From Jeongeupia wiesaeckerbachi (GTDB lineage: Bacteria; Pseudomonadota; Gammaproteobacteria; Burkholderiales; Chitinibacteraceae), in NCBI RefSeq assembly GCF_050916355.1, contig NZ_CP136946.1, forward strand, positions 868,001 to 932,000: a stretch of 64,000 nt of DNA. The letters run 5' to 3'. Positions 19,810 through 28,149 of this stretch are shown piece by piece. The translations under genes were made by a program, and so were the position numbers. Under the pieces are notes generated by a model. It worked only from the letters and a program-made list of their open reading frames with translations. It had not been told where the DNA came from and searched no databases. How positions within the stretch are numbered: the first letter of the stretch is position 1; each line of letters begins with the position of its first letter.

Positions 19810-20301
19810 TCAGGAATGCAGCAATGCCGTCATTCCGTTTATACCGTTCCTGAACAGCGATTCCAGGTCATTCTTGATTTTCTGGCTATCGCCCGTTTCC
19901 GGTACGGTGTACCACGCCCGCCAAACCAGTTTCGAATCCTTTCCCTGCGGCTCTATTTTTAATTCAGACCGGTATTGATTCACCGGCAGCGGCCCGCTCA
20001 GAATCGAATAACTGAAGCTGTGATCGGCCTGTGAAAATGTTTCCAGCCGCTCGGTAAATGCCGTGTCGTTTTTCATGATGACGACACGGTAAATGCCGTC
20101 AGAACGCTCCTCGACCACGCAGGCACTCACCAGTGATTGCCAACGCGATATGCCGCAGAATGTACCGAGCTTGGCCCATGCCTTTTCAACACCGACGTCG
20201 AATTTTTGTTCAAGCACGATCTTGGGTTGATCGATACCGGCCGCCGATGTGATTGCCGACATCATTGCCAATGTTGCTGCAATACTGAATTTGCTCAACA
20301 T
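19810..20301 (-). CDS. Exported SRPBCC (START/polyketide-cyclase-like) protein
   Basis: 163 residues with a signal peptide (residues 1-21, ending ITSAA). The rest fits the SRPBCC helix-grip fold: VEKAWAKLGTFCGISRWQ near the start, a central RLETFSQADHSFSYSI strand pair and a C-terminal helix with NDLESLFRNGINGM. Such proteins bind hydrophobic ligands. GAGG precedes the ATG at 20301 by five bases. It is the first gene of the leftward SRPBCC-NmrA-AfsA unit. GC is near 50 percent, well below the window average, pointing to transfer. Confidence 0.82.
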   Translation of the reverse strand: MLSKFSIAATLAMMSAITSAAGIDQPKIVLEQKFDVGVEKAWAKLGTFCGISRWQSLVSACVVEERSDGIYRVVIMKNDTAFTERLETFSQADHSFSYSILSGPLPVNQYRSELKIEPQGKDSKLVWRAWYTVPETGDSQKIKNDLESLFRNGINGMTALLHS

Positions 20302-20387
20302 CAAAACCTCTATGTCTTTCTCACCGAAATGCATGACGCCCGTCATCGTGAATTGCGTCTTGCGACCCCCCGCTTGATTCAATGATC

Positions 20388-20406
20388 AGCGAAATCCTGT
20401 TTCGCT
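20388..20406. promoter_or_regulatory. Palindrome in the leader of the SRPBCC-NmrA-AfsA unit
   Basis: AGCGAAA-N5-TTTCGCT is a perfect 7-bp-arm inverted repeat, 87 bases upstream of the first start codon of the leftward unit and about 28 bases downstream of a possible -10. Position and symmetry fit a repressor operator; a weak hairpin is the alternative. Confidence 0.4.
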
Positions 20407-20433
20407 TCCCTTTGTTCGTCTCGGGTTGATCAC

Positions 20434-20462
20434 AATATATTCCAGGCTATCGACGCTGGAAA
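20434..20462 (-). promoter_or_regulatory. Possible sigma70 promoter of the SRPBCC-NmrA-AfsA unit
   Basis: On the minus strand TTTCCA (-35, 4 of 6 to consensus) and TATATT (-10) are spaced by 17 bases in the AT-rich stretch upstream of the SRPBCC gene. The remaining gap of about 400 bases between this gene and the phasin-like gene holds no other coding signal; a GC-rich hairpin at 20675-20695 may end the phasin transcript. Confidence 0.35.
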
Positions 20463-20704
20463 ATGAACGATTGATATACCTGCTATACGCGGCGCGAGGG
20501 CCTATTTCCTTACGCCGGTAAACGCGGAGAAACCGACGGCGCCGGGCGTGTGCATCCGAGCGCGGCCGACGGCGCGGCTTGGCGGCAAGGACGTGCGCTA
20601 GAAGGGGAATCGACGGATTTCAGCGACTGCAGGATGAAGCGCGCCACCAATGCTGGCCGACGGGATCGGCCAGCGCCGGGGCCTTGCGCCCCGGCTTGGC
20701 TGGC

Positions 20705-21214
20705 TTAGGCCGCGTTGGCCTGTTTGCGCCGCGTACTGGCAACGCCGTCTGCCGACGCTGGCGCGTTTGCGGTCTGGACCGTGTCGGTCTGCTTTTGGGC
20801 AATCCAGTAACCGTAGTCGACCTGGATGTTGTCGATCAGCTCGAGCAGGCTGGTGAACTGGTCGCTGACGAGCTCGCCAAACTGCGCGTACAGGTTGTAC
20901 TCCTGTTCGAAAAACTTGCTCATCGTATTGGCCCGGCGCAGCTGGTTCCGCTCGGCGTAAATTGCTGCCAGCCCATCCCGCCACTGTTCGCCCTGCTTCT
21001 GCAGCCGCTGCCACACCGCCTGCTGCAGCGCCCAGGCTTCGAACAGCGTCTCCGGATTGGCATACGCGGGCAGCGCGGCGGCGGCGTTGAGACCGCTCTG
21101 CCACTGACGGCTGGCCGATTGGGCATACAGCTGGCTCAGACTGTTCAGGCGCTGCACGTCCGGAGACTGCAGCGACGGCGGGATCGCAGCCGAAATCGAA
21201 TCAAAAAAGGACAT
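20705..21214 (-). CDS. Phasin-like PHA granule protein
   Basis: 169 residues, largely helical, with the Gln/Ala-rich composition of phasins and an Ala/Lys-ending tail (RRKQANAA). No transmembrane segment. It begins MSFFDSISAAIPP with GGGAG just upstream of the ATG at 21214, and follows the PHB depolymerase gene by 17 bases on the same strand, which is the main evidence for a granule-surface role. Phasins coat polyhydroxyalkanoate granules in the cytoplasm. A GC-rich hairpin beginning ten bases after the stop may terminate the operon. The family call is moderate because no diagnostic motif is decisive. Confidence 0.6.
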   Translation of the reverse strand: MSFFDSISAAIPPSLQSPDVQRLNSLSQLYAQSASRQWQSGLNAAAALPAYANPETLFEAWALQQAVWQRLQKQGEQWRDGLAAIYAERNQLRRANTMSKFFEQEYNLYAQFGELVSDQFTSLLELIDNIQVDYGYWIAQKQTDTVQTANAPASADGVASTRRKQANAA

Positions 21215-21231
21215 TGTTTTTTCTCCCTGAC

Positions 21232-22317
21232 TCAGCCGCCAAGGCGCTTGAGCATGTCGTGGATGGCGCGGATCTGGATCGCGCTGCGCGAGTAATAGTC
21301 GGGGCGCTGCGCATTGGCGCTCGAATAACCCCACCAATCCCAGCAGCCTTCCGGGTTCTGGGTATAACCGTTGTCGGTCCCCTCGGCCTGCGGATACAGG
21401 ATGATGAAGTTGTTGGCGTCGGCCAGCTCGTTGTAGCCGGTGGTGGTCACGTAGCGGTTGCCGTAGGGCGGCGACGTCAGCGTGTCGCGACGACCGTTGG
21501 TGTATTCGACATAGTTGTAACCCTGCTTGCAGCCATGCAAGGCGATATGCACGCGCGCCGGCTCGCCGTCCTCGACCGCCTTCGGCACATAGGCATAGCC
21601 GTAGTCGCTCATGCTGTCGCGCCGGGCTTTCTTGTCGTCGTCGCCGAGGAAGTCGAGGAATTCGCGCTGGTCGAAGCGCACCAGCCGGCCGGTCGGACGA
21701 TCGACCGCGGGCTTCAGCTTGCCGTGGATGTGTTCGAGGATGCGGTGCGACTGAACAAAATCGCCCTGATTGATATAAGGCGGCTGGTTGGTACCGAGCG
21801 GCGAGTCCTCGGGGTTCTGCGTGATGATCGAATGGCCGGCCGGCACGCTGTCGTCGTAATCGATGTGCTCGGCCCTGATCCCCAGCAGCTCGTAGAAACG
21901 CTTGGTCCGCGCCACCGTATCGGAGAACACCACCTCGTCCTTGCTGCCGGTGAAGATATAGACCTTGTCGTCACCGAGGTGCTCGACCGGGTCGATCTCG
22001 CCGGCGGCGGCGGTTTCGCGCGCCAGCCGGGCCAGATGCTCGGCGTTCGGCGCCGTGTGCGGCACCAGCGGATTCAGGCAGATGTAGAGCGAGTTCTGGA
22101 TGAAGGCATCCTCGGCCACCGGCGCGGCGCCGGGGAAGGATTCGGCGCAGCGGAATGGTCCGCCGGCGATGATGCCCGCGCCGACAAAGCTGGCCGAATG
22201 CGCCAGATGCAGCTGCACGGTCATGAAGGCACCGGACGACAGACCGGATACCGAACTCTGCCCCTGTTGTACGTTGTAGCGTCCGAGCTGAACTACCTTG
22301 GAATCGGTGGCGACCAC
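21232..22317 (-). CDS. Intracellular PHB depolymerase (PhaZd1-like)
   Basis: 361 residues, matching the size of Ralstonia PhaZd1. The lipase box GLSSG at residues 25-29 lies near the N-terminus (Ser27 nucleophile), HGCKQG supplies the oxyanion region, and QGYNYV/GYNELAD follow as in type I depolymerase catalytic domains. No signal peptide is present, so it should attack native cytoplasmic granules. The start is a GTG at 22317 because a perfect AGGAGG sits seven bases upstream; an in-frame TTG at 22383 would place that site inside the gene. It forms an operon with the phasin-like gene. Confidence 0.9.
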   Translation of the reverse strand: MVATDSKVVQLGRYNVQQGQSSVSGLSSGAFMTVQLHLAHSASFVGAGIIAGGPFRCAESFPGAAPVAEDAFIQNSLYICLNPLVPHTAPNAEHLARLARETAAAGEIDPVEHLGDDKVYIFTGSKDEVVFSDTVARTKRFYELLGIRAEHIDYDDSVPAGHSIITQNPEDSPLGTNQPPYINQGDFVQSHRILEHIHGKLKPAVDRPTGRLVRFDQREFLDFLGDDDKKARRDSMSDYGYAYVPKAVEDGEPARVHIALHGCKQGYNYVEYTNGRRDTLTSPPYGNRYVTTTGYNELADANNFIILYPQAEGTDNGYTQNPEGCWDWWGYSSANAQRPDYYSRSAIQIRAIHDMLKRLGG

Positions 22318-22324
22318 TTCCCTT

Positions 22325-22330
22325 CCTCCT
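22325..22330 (-). promoter_or_regulatory. Consensus Shine-Dalgarno that fixes the GTG start of the PHB depolymerase
   Basis: AGGAGG on the minus strand, seven bases before the GTG at 22317. It decides between the GTG and a more distal TTG. Confidence 0.75.
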
Positions 22331-22475
22331 GATACGTTCGAAAAATGGCGACCCTGGCCAGGCCGGATCGCCGAAAATGTCAATCAACGTAAGAGAGTAG
22401 ATAGTACATCGTCATCATATTTTGCAGTGCAGCATGACCAGTGCCGCCGCAGTTAGCAGACGAACGGCAGGCAAA

Positions 22476-22500
22476 GAAAAACCGGCCAGCGGCCGGTTTT
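22476..22500 (-). terminator. Rho-independent terminator after the methyltransferase gene
   Basis: AAAACCGGCC-AGC-GGCCGGTTTT forms a perfect 10-bp stem; read on the minus strand it lies 16 bases after the methyltransferase stop and ends in a T-rich run. Confidence 0.75.
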
Positions 22501-22516
22501 GTCGGAGCAAGGCCTG

Positions 22517-23374
22517 TCAGGCCGTGTAGAAGCGTTCGTGCATTTCGTCGAGCCCCAGCTCGGCCAGCACCGCGTTCAGCCGCTCGGCCGGCTTCTTGCG
22601 CGGCAGGTTCTTGTAGCTGGCGACGATCAGCTCGTTCTTCATCGAATGCTCCCAACCGACCAGCTCGGTCACCGTCACGTGATAGCCATGCGCCTCGAGC
22701 TGCAGGCAGCGCAGCACATTGGTGATCTGACTGCCGAATTCGCGCGTATGGATCGGGTGGCGCCAGATTTCGGCCAGCGGGCTTTTCAGCGCCTGCTGCT
22801 TGTTCTTCCTGAGGACCGCGGCCACTTCGGCCTGGCAGCAGGGCACCAGCACGATGTGTTTGGCTTTCTTTTCCAGCGCAAAGCGAATCGCATCATCGGT
22901 GGCGGTATTGCAGGCGTGCAGCGCGGTAACGATGTCGATCTCGGCCGGCAGCGCGCCCGAAGTGATCGAATCGGCGACCGACAGGTTCAGGAAGCGCATG
23001 CCGGGAAAGCCGCAACGCGCCGCCAGTTCGGTCGAGCGCTCGACCAGCTCCTGGCGGGTTTCGATGCCGTAGATCGTGCCCTGCGGCGCGTTCGCCTTGA
23101 AGAACAGATCGTAAAGAATGAAGCCCAGATACGATTTGCCGGCGCCGTGGTCGACCAGCGACACGTCCGGATGATCGGCCTGCACATCGCGCAGCAGCGG
23201 CTCGATGAAATTGAACAGGTGGTAGACCTGCTTGAGCTTGCGGCGGCTGTCCTGGTTGAGCTTGCCGTCGCGCGTCAGGATGTGCAGCTCCTTCAGCAGC
23301 TCGACCGACTGCTCGGGCCGGATGTCGTACTTGTCGCCGCCCGGGGCCGGTGCGTTGGCCTTGGTCCCCTTCAT
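22517..23374 (-). CDS. Class I SAM-dependent methyltransferase (METTL25/RRNAD1-like)
   Basis: 285 residues. Motif I is LVDHGAGKSYLGF, followed by an acidic YGIETR at the end of strand 2, ALHACNTATDDAI at motif IV and a VPCCQAEV block, a pattern seen in the broad methyltransferase family that includes eukaryotic METTL25/RRNAD1. Target unknown; an RNA or protein substrate is possible. Its ATG overlaps the stop codon of the upstream histidine phosphatase gene (ATGA at 23371-23374), so the two are translated together. Confidence 0.85.
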   Translation of the reverse strand: MKGTKANAPAPGGDKYDIRPEQSVELLKELHILTRDGKLNQDSRRKLKQVYHLFNFIEPLLRDVQADHPDVSLVDHGAGKSYLGFILYDLFFKANAPQGTIYGIETRQELVERSTELAARCGFPGMRFLNLSVADSITSGALPAEIDIVTALHACNTATDDAIRFALEKKAKHIVLVPCCQAEVAAVLRKNKQQALKSPLAEIWRHPIHTREFGSQITNVLRCLQLEAHGYHVTVTELVGWEHSMKNELIVASYKNLPRKKPAERLNAVLAELGLDEMHERFYTA

Positions 23375-23982
23375 GCCATCACTCCGGCGCAATCGATCCG
23401 CGTCACTTCGCCGCCTTCGAGCCGGTAGAACGCGTCCTGCGGCATTTCGCCGCTGAACAGCGCGTCACCGCTCAGCCGCAGATAGCGCGCGCGCAGCAGG
23501 CGGCCGAACAGGCCGTGCGAGACCAGAATCAGCCGCTGCGGCAGCGCCGGATCGCTCAGCAAGGCATCGATCCGCGCCAGTACGTCGGCGAGCTTTTCAC
23601 CGTTCGGCGAATGGAAATGCCAGTCCGGTGCCGTCTCCAGCGCCGGATGCTGTGCGACCAGGTCTTCACGCAACTGCTTCTCCCAGTCGCCGAAACCGAC
23701 CTCGACGATGCGCTCGTCGGTCGTCATCGCCGCAGCGGGCAAGCCCAATGCAGCGGCGACCAGCGCGGCGCTGGCCTGCGCGCGCGGCAAGGGGCTGACC
23801 CGCATCGCCCAACCCGCAGCCGAAACGCCTGTCGAACCGATTTCCGCCCGCAACGCCGCGCCCATCGCACCGGCCTGTTCGCGGCCGATCGCGGTCAGCG
23901 GCGAATCGCAGCGGCCTTGCAGGCGGCGCACCGTGTTGAACTCGGTCTGGCCGTGGCGAAGCAGATAAATCGTGCGGGACAT
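23371..23982 (-). CDS. Histidine phosphatase family protein
   Basis: 203 residues of the phosphoglycerate-mutase-like branch 2 fold. The catalytic YLLRHGQTEFN motif supplies the phospho-accepting His near residue 10, RAQAS follows, and LVSHGLFGRLL gives the second catalytic His. Members include GpmB, CobC and PhoE, so the substrate (sugar phosphate, nucleotide or cobalamin precursor) cannot be told from sequence. It is the first gene of a two-gene unit with the methyltransferase. Confidence 0.9.
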   Translation of the reverse strand: MSRTIYLLRHGQTEFNTVRRLQGRCDSPLTAIGREQAGAMGAALRAEIGSTGVSAAGWAMRVSPLPRAQASAALVAAALGLPAAAMTTDERIVEVGFGDWEKQLREDLVAQHPALETAPDWHFHSPNGEKLADVLARIDALLSDPALPQRLILVSHGLFGRLLRARYLRLSGDALFSGEMPQDAFYRLEGGEVTRIDCAGVMA

Positions 23983-24316
23983 CGGGGGGCTCTCTCGGGA
24001 AATCCAGCCGACGATTATACCCGCCGCTCCCGCCTACCCGCGTGGCATTGCTGCCACGATGGCCAGCGGCCATTTCGCGCCACCCTGCACGACCGAAAGG
24101 CCTGGCACGGGTGACGCGGAGCCTGTTGCAGTGGCCGAGCGAGCCAAACTGGCCCCCGAAGCGAGGGCGCTCCGAAGGACGGCCCACAGGGGGAAACCGG
24201 AATGAACCTGTGATCCATGCCTCCCGGAAGGAGCCTTGGGATGCGCCCGAAGTGAGCCCTTCTTCGGGGTTCCGGAGCATCGGACGAGGCCACGCAGCCG
24301 CCGGACGGGGCGGGGA

Positions 24317-24465
24317 CTCAGAACCTGTTCAGGGTCGGTCGCGCGCGACCCTCGGCGGGGTGAAGCGCCGCGCAGACACCGGAACGAACACGAGTACCTG
24401 AGGATTTCGGGCAGCACATGATCCCCGATCCGGGTCGTGCGGCAAGACAATGAACAGGTTCTCAG
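24317..24465. repeat. 149-bp inverted-repeat element, probably MITE-like
   Basis: Ends are CTCAGAACCTGTTCA at 24317-24331 and TGAACAGGTTCTCAG at 24451-24465, complementary at 14 of 15 positions. No coding frame lies inside. The right end overlaps the stop codon of the Hsp70 gene. The core GAACCTGTT recurs at 51811-51980. The rest of the 479-base gap (23983-24461) has no gene. A transposase-less IS derivative is the likely origin; no transposase or target duplication was found. Confidence 0.5.
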
Positions 24466-25712
24466 CCGTAGCGCTGCTTCGCCACCACCGCCAGGCCGGC
24501 GCCAACACTGCCGTAGGCATCGCCTTCGACCACGCGTGCGGCCGGGAACAGCGCCGCCATCGCCGCGCGCAAGGCCGGCACCGCCGATGCACCCCCGGTG
24601 AAGAACAGCGTGTCGACCTCGCCGACCGCGACGCCGGCCTGCACCAGCGTCTGCATCGCCGACTGGCCGACGCGCTCGATCTCGTCATTGATCGCATCGG
24701 CGAAGGTCTGCCGCGAGACATCGCGCACCAGCGTCTCGTCGACCTCGCTCAGGTGCAGCGCCACGGTCTCGGCATCCGACAGCGCGATCTTGGTGTCCTC
24801 GACCCGCATCGCCAGATGGTGCGCCGATTGCTGGTTGATCACATGGAACAGCCGGTCGTAACGCAGCAGGTCGGTCACGTCCGGGCCGAGCGCGTGCAGC
24901 GTCTGGCGCATCTTGCGCGTGTAGGCGAAGTTGATCGTGTGCCAGGTCGCCAGATGGAAGAACACGCTGCTCGGAAACGCCGCGCCGCGTTTCAGCAGCG
25001 TGCCAAGACCCAGCTCGGGCATCACCGTCGCCAGCGACAGCCGCTTGTCGAAATCGGTCCCGCCGATGTGCACGCCGCCGCTGCCAAGCAGGTCGGCGCT
25101 GCGGTCATCCTTGCCGCGCCGTTCGGGCGACAACCGGATCAAGGAGAAATCCGACGTGCCGCCGCCGATGTCGACCACCAGCACCAGCTCCTCGCGCTCG
25201 ATCCGCTCTTCGTAATCGTGCGCGGCGGCGATCGGCTCGAACTGGAAGCTGACGTCCTTGAAGCCGAGATCGCGGGCGATCTGCGCCAGCGTCGTCTCGG
25301 CCTGCGCGTCGGCGGCGTCGTTGTCGTCGACGAAACGCACCGGCCGGCCGAGCACCACCGCATCGAACTCGTGGCCGGCACCGGCCTGCGCCCGCGCCTT
25401 CACTTCACCGATGAAGCGACCGATCAGCTCGCGGAACGCCAGCGTCCGACCGCCGACCTCGGTGCCGGCATCGATCAGGCTCGAACCGAGCAGGCTCTTC
25501 ATCGCCCGCATCAGCCGGCCGTCGTAGCCTTCTAGGTATTCAGCCAGCGCGGCGCGACCGAAGGCGAGCGTGTCGTCCTCGAGATTGAAGAACACCGCCG
25601 ACGGCAGCGTGAACTTGCCGTCCTCGAGCGGCAGCAGCCGCGCGCCGGCGCCGGTGTAAACCGACGCGGTGGAATTGGAAGTGCCGAAGTCGATGCCACA
25701 GGCGTAGCTCAT
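24462..25712 (-). CDS. yegD: YegD-like Hsp70 family protein
   Basis: 416 residues with an Hsp70/actin-type ATPase core: phosphate 1 motif GIDFGTSNSTASVY, phosphate 2 VVDIGGGTSDFSLI and adenosine motif FFTGGASAVPALR. The peptide-binding domain of DnaK is absent, as in E. coli YegD. The substrate and partner are not known. The gene is divergent from slyX. Its stop codon falls inside the inverted-repeat element at 24317-24465, so the last residue or two may have been changed by that insertion. Confidence 0.9.
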   Translation of the reverse strand: MSYACGIDFGTSNSTASVYTGAGARLLPLEDGKFTLPSAVFFNLEDDTLAFGRAALAEYLEGYDGRLMRAMKSLLGSSLIDAGTEVGGRTLAFRELIGRFIGEVKARAQAGAGHEFDAVVLGRPVRFVDDNDAADAQAETTLAQIARDLGFKDVSFQFEPIAAAHDYEERIEREELVLVVDIGGGTSDFSLIRLSPERRGKDDRSADLLGSGGVHIGGTDFDKRLSLATVMPELGLGTLLKRGAAFPSSVFFHLATWHTINFAYTRKMRQTLHALGPDVTDLLRYDRLFHVINQQSAHHLAMRVEDTKIALSDAETVALHLSEVDETLVRDVSRQTFADAINDEIERVGQSAMQTLVQAGVAVGEVDTLFFTGGASAVPALRAAMAALFPAARVVEGDAYGSVGAGLAVVAKQRYG

Positions 25713-25839
25713 GGGGTGGCTCGCGAAAAAAGGTCCGCGACAGTACGCCGGTCAGCCCGCAGCGTCAAACAGGCCGGATGGGTGGCGCGCAACGCGCTAT
25801 GCTTGCGGCCCGCCCCATCACGCAATACGGAACACCGCC

Positions 25840-26040
25840 ATGGAAGACCGGATCACCGAACTCGAAATCCGCCTTGCGCTGCAGGACGACCTGCTCGACG
25901 AACTGAACCGCGTCGTCGCCCGTCAGCAGCAGGACCTGGAACTGCTGGCGCAAGAGCTGCGCCGGGTGCAGGGGCAACTGCGCGCCGGCGACCCGGTCTC
26001 GCAAGCCAGCCTGCTCAACGAGATTCCGCCGCATTACTGA
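25840..26040 (+). CDS. slyX: SlyX family protein
   Basis: 66 residues (E. coli SlyX has 72) starting MEDRITELEIRLALQDDLLD, a single predicted coiled coil with heptad Leu, and ending in the conserved PPHY. Function is unknown despite the historical link to slyD. The ATG at 25840 gives the family N-terminus. A perfect 12-bp hairpin starts at its last stop-codon base. Divergent from the Hsp70 gene with a 127-base gap. Confidence 0.92.
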   Translation: MEDRITELEIRLALQDDLLDELNRVVARQQQDLELLAQELRRVQGQLRAGDPVSQASLLNEIPPHY

Positions 26041-26066
26041 TCGGACCGGATTCGATCCGGTCCGAT
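26040..26066. terminator. Hairpin directly after slyX
   Basis: ATCGGACCGGAT-TCG-ATCCGGTCCGAT is a perfect 12-bp stem with a three-base loop that includes the last base of the slyX stop. No T run follows, so it may act as a weak terminator or mRNA-stabilising hairpin. Confidence 0.5.
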
Positions 26067-26170
26067 CGCCTCGCCTTCGCGCCAGATTCGCCGCAACACG
26101 CGGATTTGACTGCGCGCAAGGTCCGGCCTTTGCTGCGGCTTAGACTGGGCTTTTGCGCCGGAGGCGACTC

Positions 26171-26509
26171 ATGGCCCGCTTTCACAGCGTCACACTGACC
26201 GGCTCGACCAGCCTCGAAGAAAACGAACAGCACGGCGATGACATGCTGCAGACGCTCAAGCAACTGCGCGCCGACCTGTTCGGCCCGGACCGGCCGCTGA
26301 TCGACTTCTCCGACGACCGCTACGTCGTGCTGTTCGAAGGCGACGACGAACTCGACGCGCTCGCCTGGGCCGAAGGCCATGGCGTGGTGCTGCACGGCAA
26401 GATCGCCAACCGCGCCGACATCTACTCGCTCTACCTCGACTGGACCGACCTGATCGACCGCGGCCTCGATGCCCAGCCTGATCCGGGTTGGGGCGTTCAG
26501 CAGCGCTGA
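26171..26509 (+). CDS. Small acidic protein of unknown function
   Basis: 112 residues, acidic, no signal peptide or membrane helix. Features include DDRYVVLFEGDDELDALAWAEG and a C-terminal half rich in Asp. GGAGG six bases before the ATG at 26171 supports this start over one 18 bases upstream. Codon usage is host-like. I do not recognise the family. It stands between slyX and the lower-GC island that begins at about 26520. Confidence 0.7.
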   Translation: MARFHSVTLTGSTSLEENEQHGDDMLQTLKQLRADLFGPDRPLIDFSDDRYVVLFEGDDELDALAWAEGHGVVLHGKIANRADIYSLYLDWTDLIDRGLDAQPDPGWGVQQR

Positions 26510-26715
26510 GCCAGCTCGAAATATTACGAAACACCCAGAAAACACAAACGTTCAAATTACAAATAACACAAACAAACTGACGCAAACCCCTGTAAATACC
26601 TAGAAAATGGTGACATCATTACCGCGCCAATACGTCATCAAGCAAGGGCAATGAGCGCCTGCCACGTCCGGTTTGATTGGCTTTTTTTAGCTCAAATTTT
26701 CAAGAAGAGGATTGC

Positions 26716-27444
26716 ATGCTGCAAAAACTGGAAAACGCCTACCTGGCCATTCTGCGCTTCGTCGTCATCGCGGTCGCGGGCCTGCTGTTAATCATGGTGG
26801 TGATTCTTGGGCTTAACTCGCTCAAGGCCCTCCAATCCGAGCCGGCGGCAACCGAAACCACGCATGTCGTTTCGGAACAGGATTTGATTCAAAGCATCAC
26901 GGCAAAACCAGGCGTGCAGCAACAGCAAGCTCCCAAAGCATCTAACGACATGGCAGCAAAAGACCCGAATGCCGTTTTCTATGAGCGGGCCGCCACGGCG
27001 ATGACCAACTTCATTAAAAGCCTTGATAAAAACGCGCAAAACATAGACAACGCCGAGTTCATCGCATACGCAAAGCAGACGGCCGAATCACTGGGTGAGC
27101 CAAAACTTACCGCCGAATACGCAAAAAATTTTGCCGATGCGATGGAGAAAACATTGAAGGATCCATCGGTGATTAAAGTCGCGCAAACGACCTCGGTGCA
27201 ACATGTTATTCAGAAGGTGGTAGGGGATTTCTTTCAGCAATTCAAGGCCAACGTCGAACAAGAAAAAGCTCAACGCGCGACCAAGCAGCAGGAATATCTC
27301 GTAAAAAAAGCCGAGGGCATGCAAAGTCTTTATATTGCGGCTGGCGCCTTTGCGAGCTTTTTGATGATCGTCTTTCTTTCCGTCATCATCAGAATTGAAA
27401 GAAATCTGCGCAATCTTGAAAAACGGCCGGAAGTAGCCGCTTAA
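26716..27444 (+). CDS. Membrane protein with terminal helices and a large periplasmic or cytoplasmic loop, unknown
   Basis: 242 residues. One hydrophobic helix near the N-terminus (LRFVVIAVAGLLLIMVVILGL, residues about 13-33) and one near the C-terminus (LYIAAGAFASFLMIVFLSVI). The 170 residues between are helical and Lys/Gln/Ala-rich, predicted coiled-coil-prone. AAGAGG precedes the ATG at 26716. GC is about 49 percent against about 65 in neighbours, and the gap before it is AT-rich, so acquisition is likely. I do not recognise the family. Confidence 0.7.
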   Translation: MLQKLENAYLAILRFVVIAVAGLLLIMVVILGLNSLKALQSEPAATETTHVVSEQDLIQSITAKPGVQQQQAPKASNDMAAKDPNAVFYERAATAMTNFIKSLDKNAQNIDNAEFIAYAKQTAESLGEPKLTAEYAKNFADAMEKTLKDPSVIKVAQTTSVQHVIQKVVGDFFQQFKANVEQEKAQRATKQQEYLVKKAEGMQSLYIAAGAFASFLMIVFLSVIIRIERNLRNLEKRPEVAA

Positions 27445-27464
27445 TCGCACTATCCAAGGAAGCT

Positions 27465-27495
27465 GCACCGAAATGGATTTCGCCCATTTCGGTGC
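27465..27495 (+). terminator. Hairpin after the two-helix membrane protein
   Basis: GCACCGAAATGG-N7-CCATTTCGGTGC, a perfect 12-bp stem 20 bases after the stop. No T run; terminator role is plausible only from position. Confidence 0.5.
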
Positions 27496-27519
27496 CGCAC
27501 TTGGTGACTTCCGGAGAGC

Positions 27520-27583
27520 AGGTCGGGTTAACCCAACACATTCCAGGCGCGGTGTTGGACTTCGCTAACGCTCAACCCGACCT
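27520..27583. repeat. REP-like nested inverted repeat
   Basis: Outer arms AGGTCGGGTT / AACCCGACCT and inner arms CCAACAC / GTGTTGG flank a short loop, with the TTCGCTAACGCTCAACCCGA tract typical of intergenic repeats in many beta- and gammaproteobacteria. It lies between two hypothetical genes. The other sequence up to 27732 has no signal I can name. Confidence 0.55.
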
Positions 27584-27732
27584 ACTTGCTGCGACGCATG
27601 GCACCTAATATCGCGGCAGAAAAAGCAATCAAGCTCTGTTTGTCGGCGCCATCATACGACAAGCATCCCAGTTAATTTGCAGACCCTGCACTGCCTTAGG
27701 CATCCGAAAATTCGTACCGTCACGGAGAAGTC

Positions 27733-28149
27733 ATGAGAAAAGTTCTGCTACCGATTTTGGCGTCTTTTATGTTTGCCGCCACAGCGCCCGCATTCGCAGC
27801 GGGGAGCACTTGCAAGCCCGCCCAGCATGCAACGCTTCCTGCAATAAGCAAGCTCACATACCACAAGGCAAGAAAGGCGCTCTTGTCTGCCGGATGGCAA
27901 CCACTGCAAACCAAATCATTTAAAGAAGCCAAGGCGGACCCCGATTTTGAATACGGCAATGGTCAACAATTCTGGACCAAAGGTTATGTGGAAATCGAAA
28001 GTTGTGCCCCCACAGGCCTTGCACCCTGCGCTTTCTTGTTCAAGGACGAGTACGGAAACCGTCTCCGGGTCACCACCGCTGGCGAGGAATATCCGGAAGA
28101 AAAAGCATATGCACAGGTCACAGGCGCTCAGTTCGTGTGTGGGCGTTAG
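27733..28149 (+). CDS. Small secreted cysteine-containing protein, unknown
   Basis: 138 residues with a clear signal peptide ending APAFA at about residue 22. The mature protein has four cysteines and a pattern of KLTYHKARKALLSAGWQP followed by CAPTG...CAFLF, similar in style to small periplasmic proteins in which two strands are disulfide-linked. GGAG lies seven bases before the ATG. GC is lower than in neighbours. I cannot name a family. Confidence 0.7.
   Translation: MRKVLLPILASFMFAATAPAFAAGSTCKPAQHATLPAISKLTYHKARKALLSAGWQPLQTKSFKEAKADPDFEYGNGQQFWTKGYVEIESCAPTGLAPCAFLFKDEYGNRLRVTTAGEEYPEEKAYAQVTGAQFVCGR

Noticed and set aside
23983..24461. Structured RNA gene in the gap
   Set aside because: Only the inverted-repeat element is evident; other hairpins are weak.
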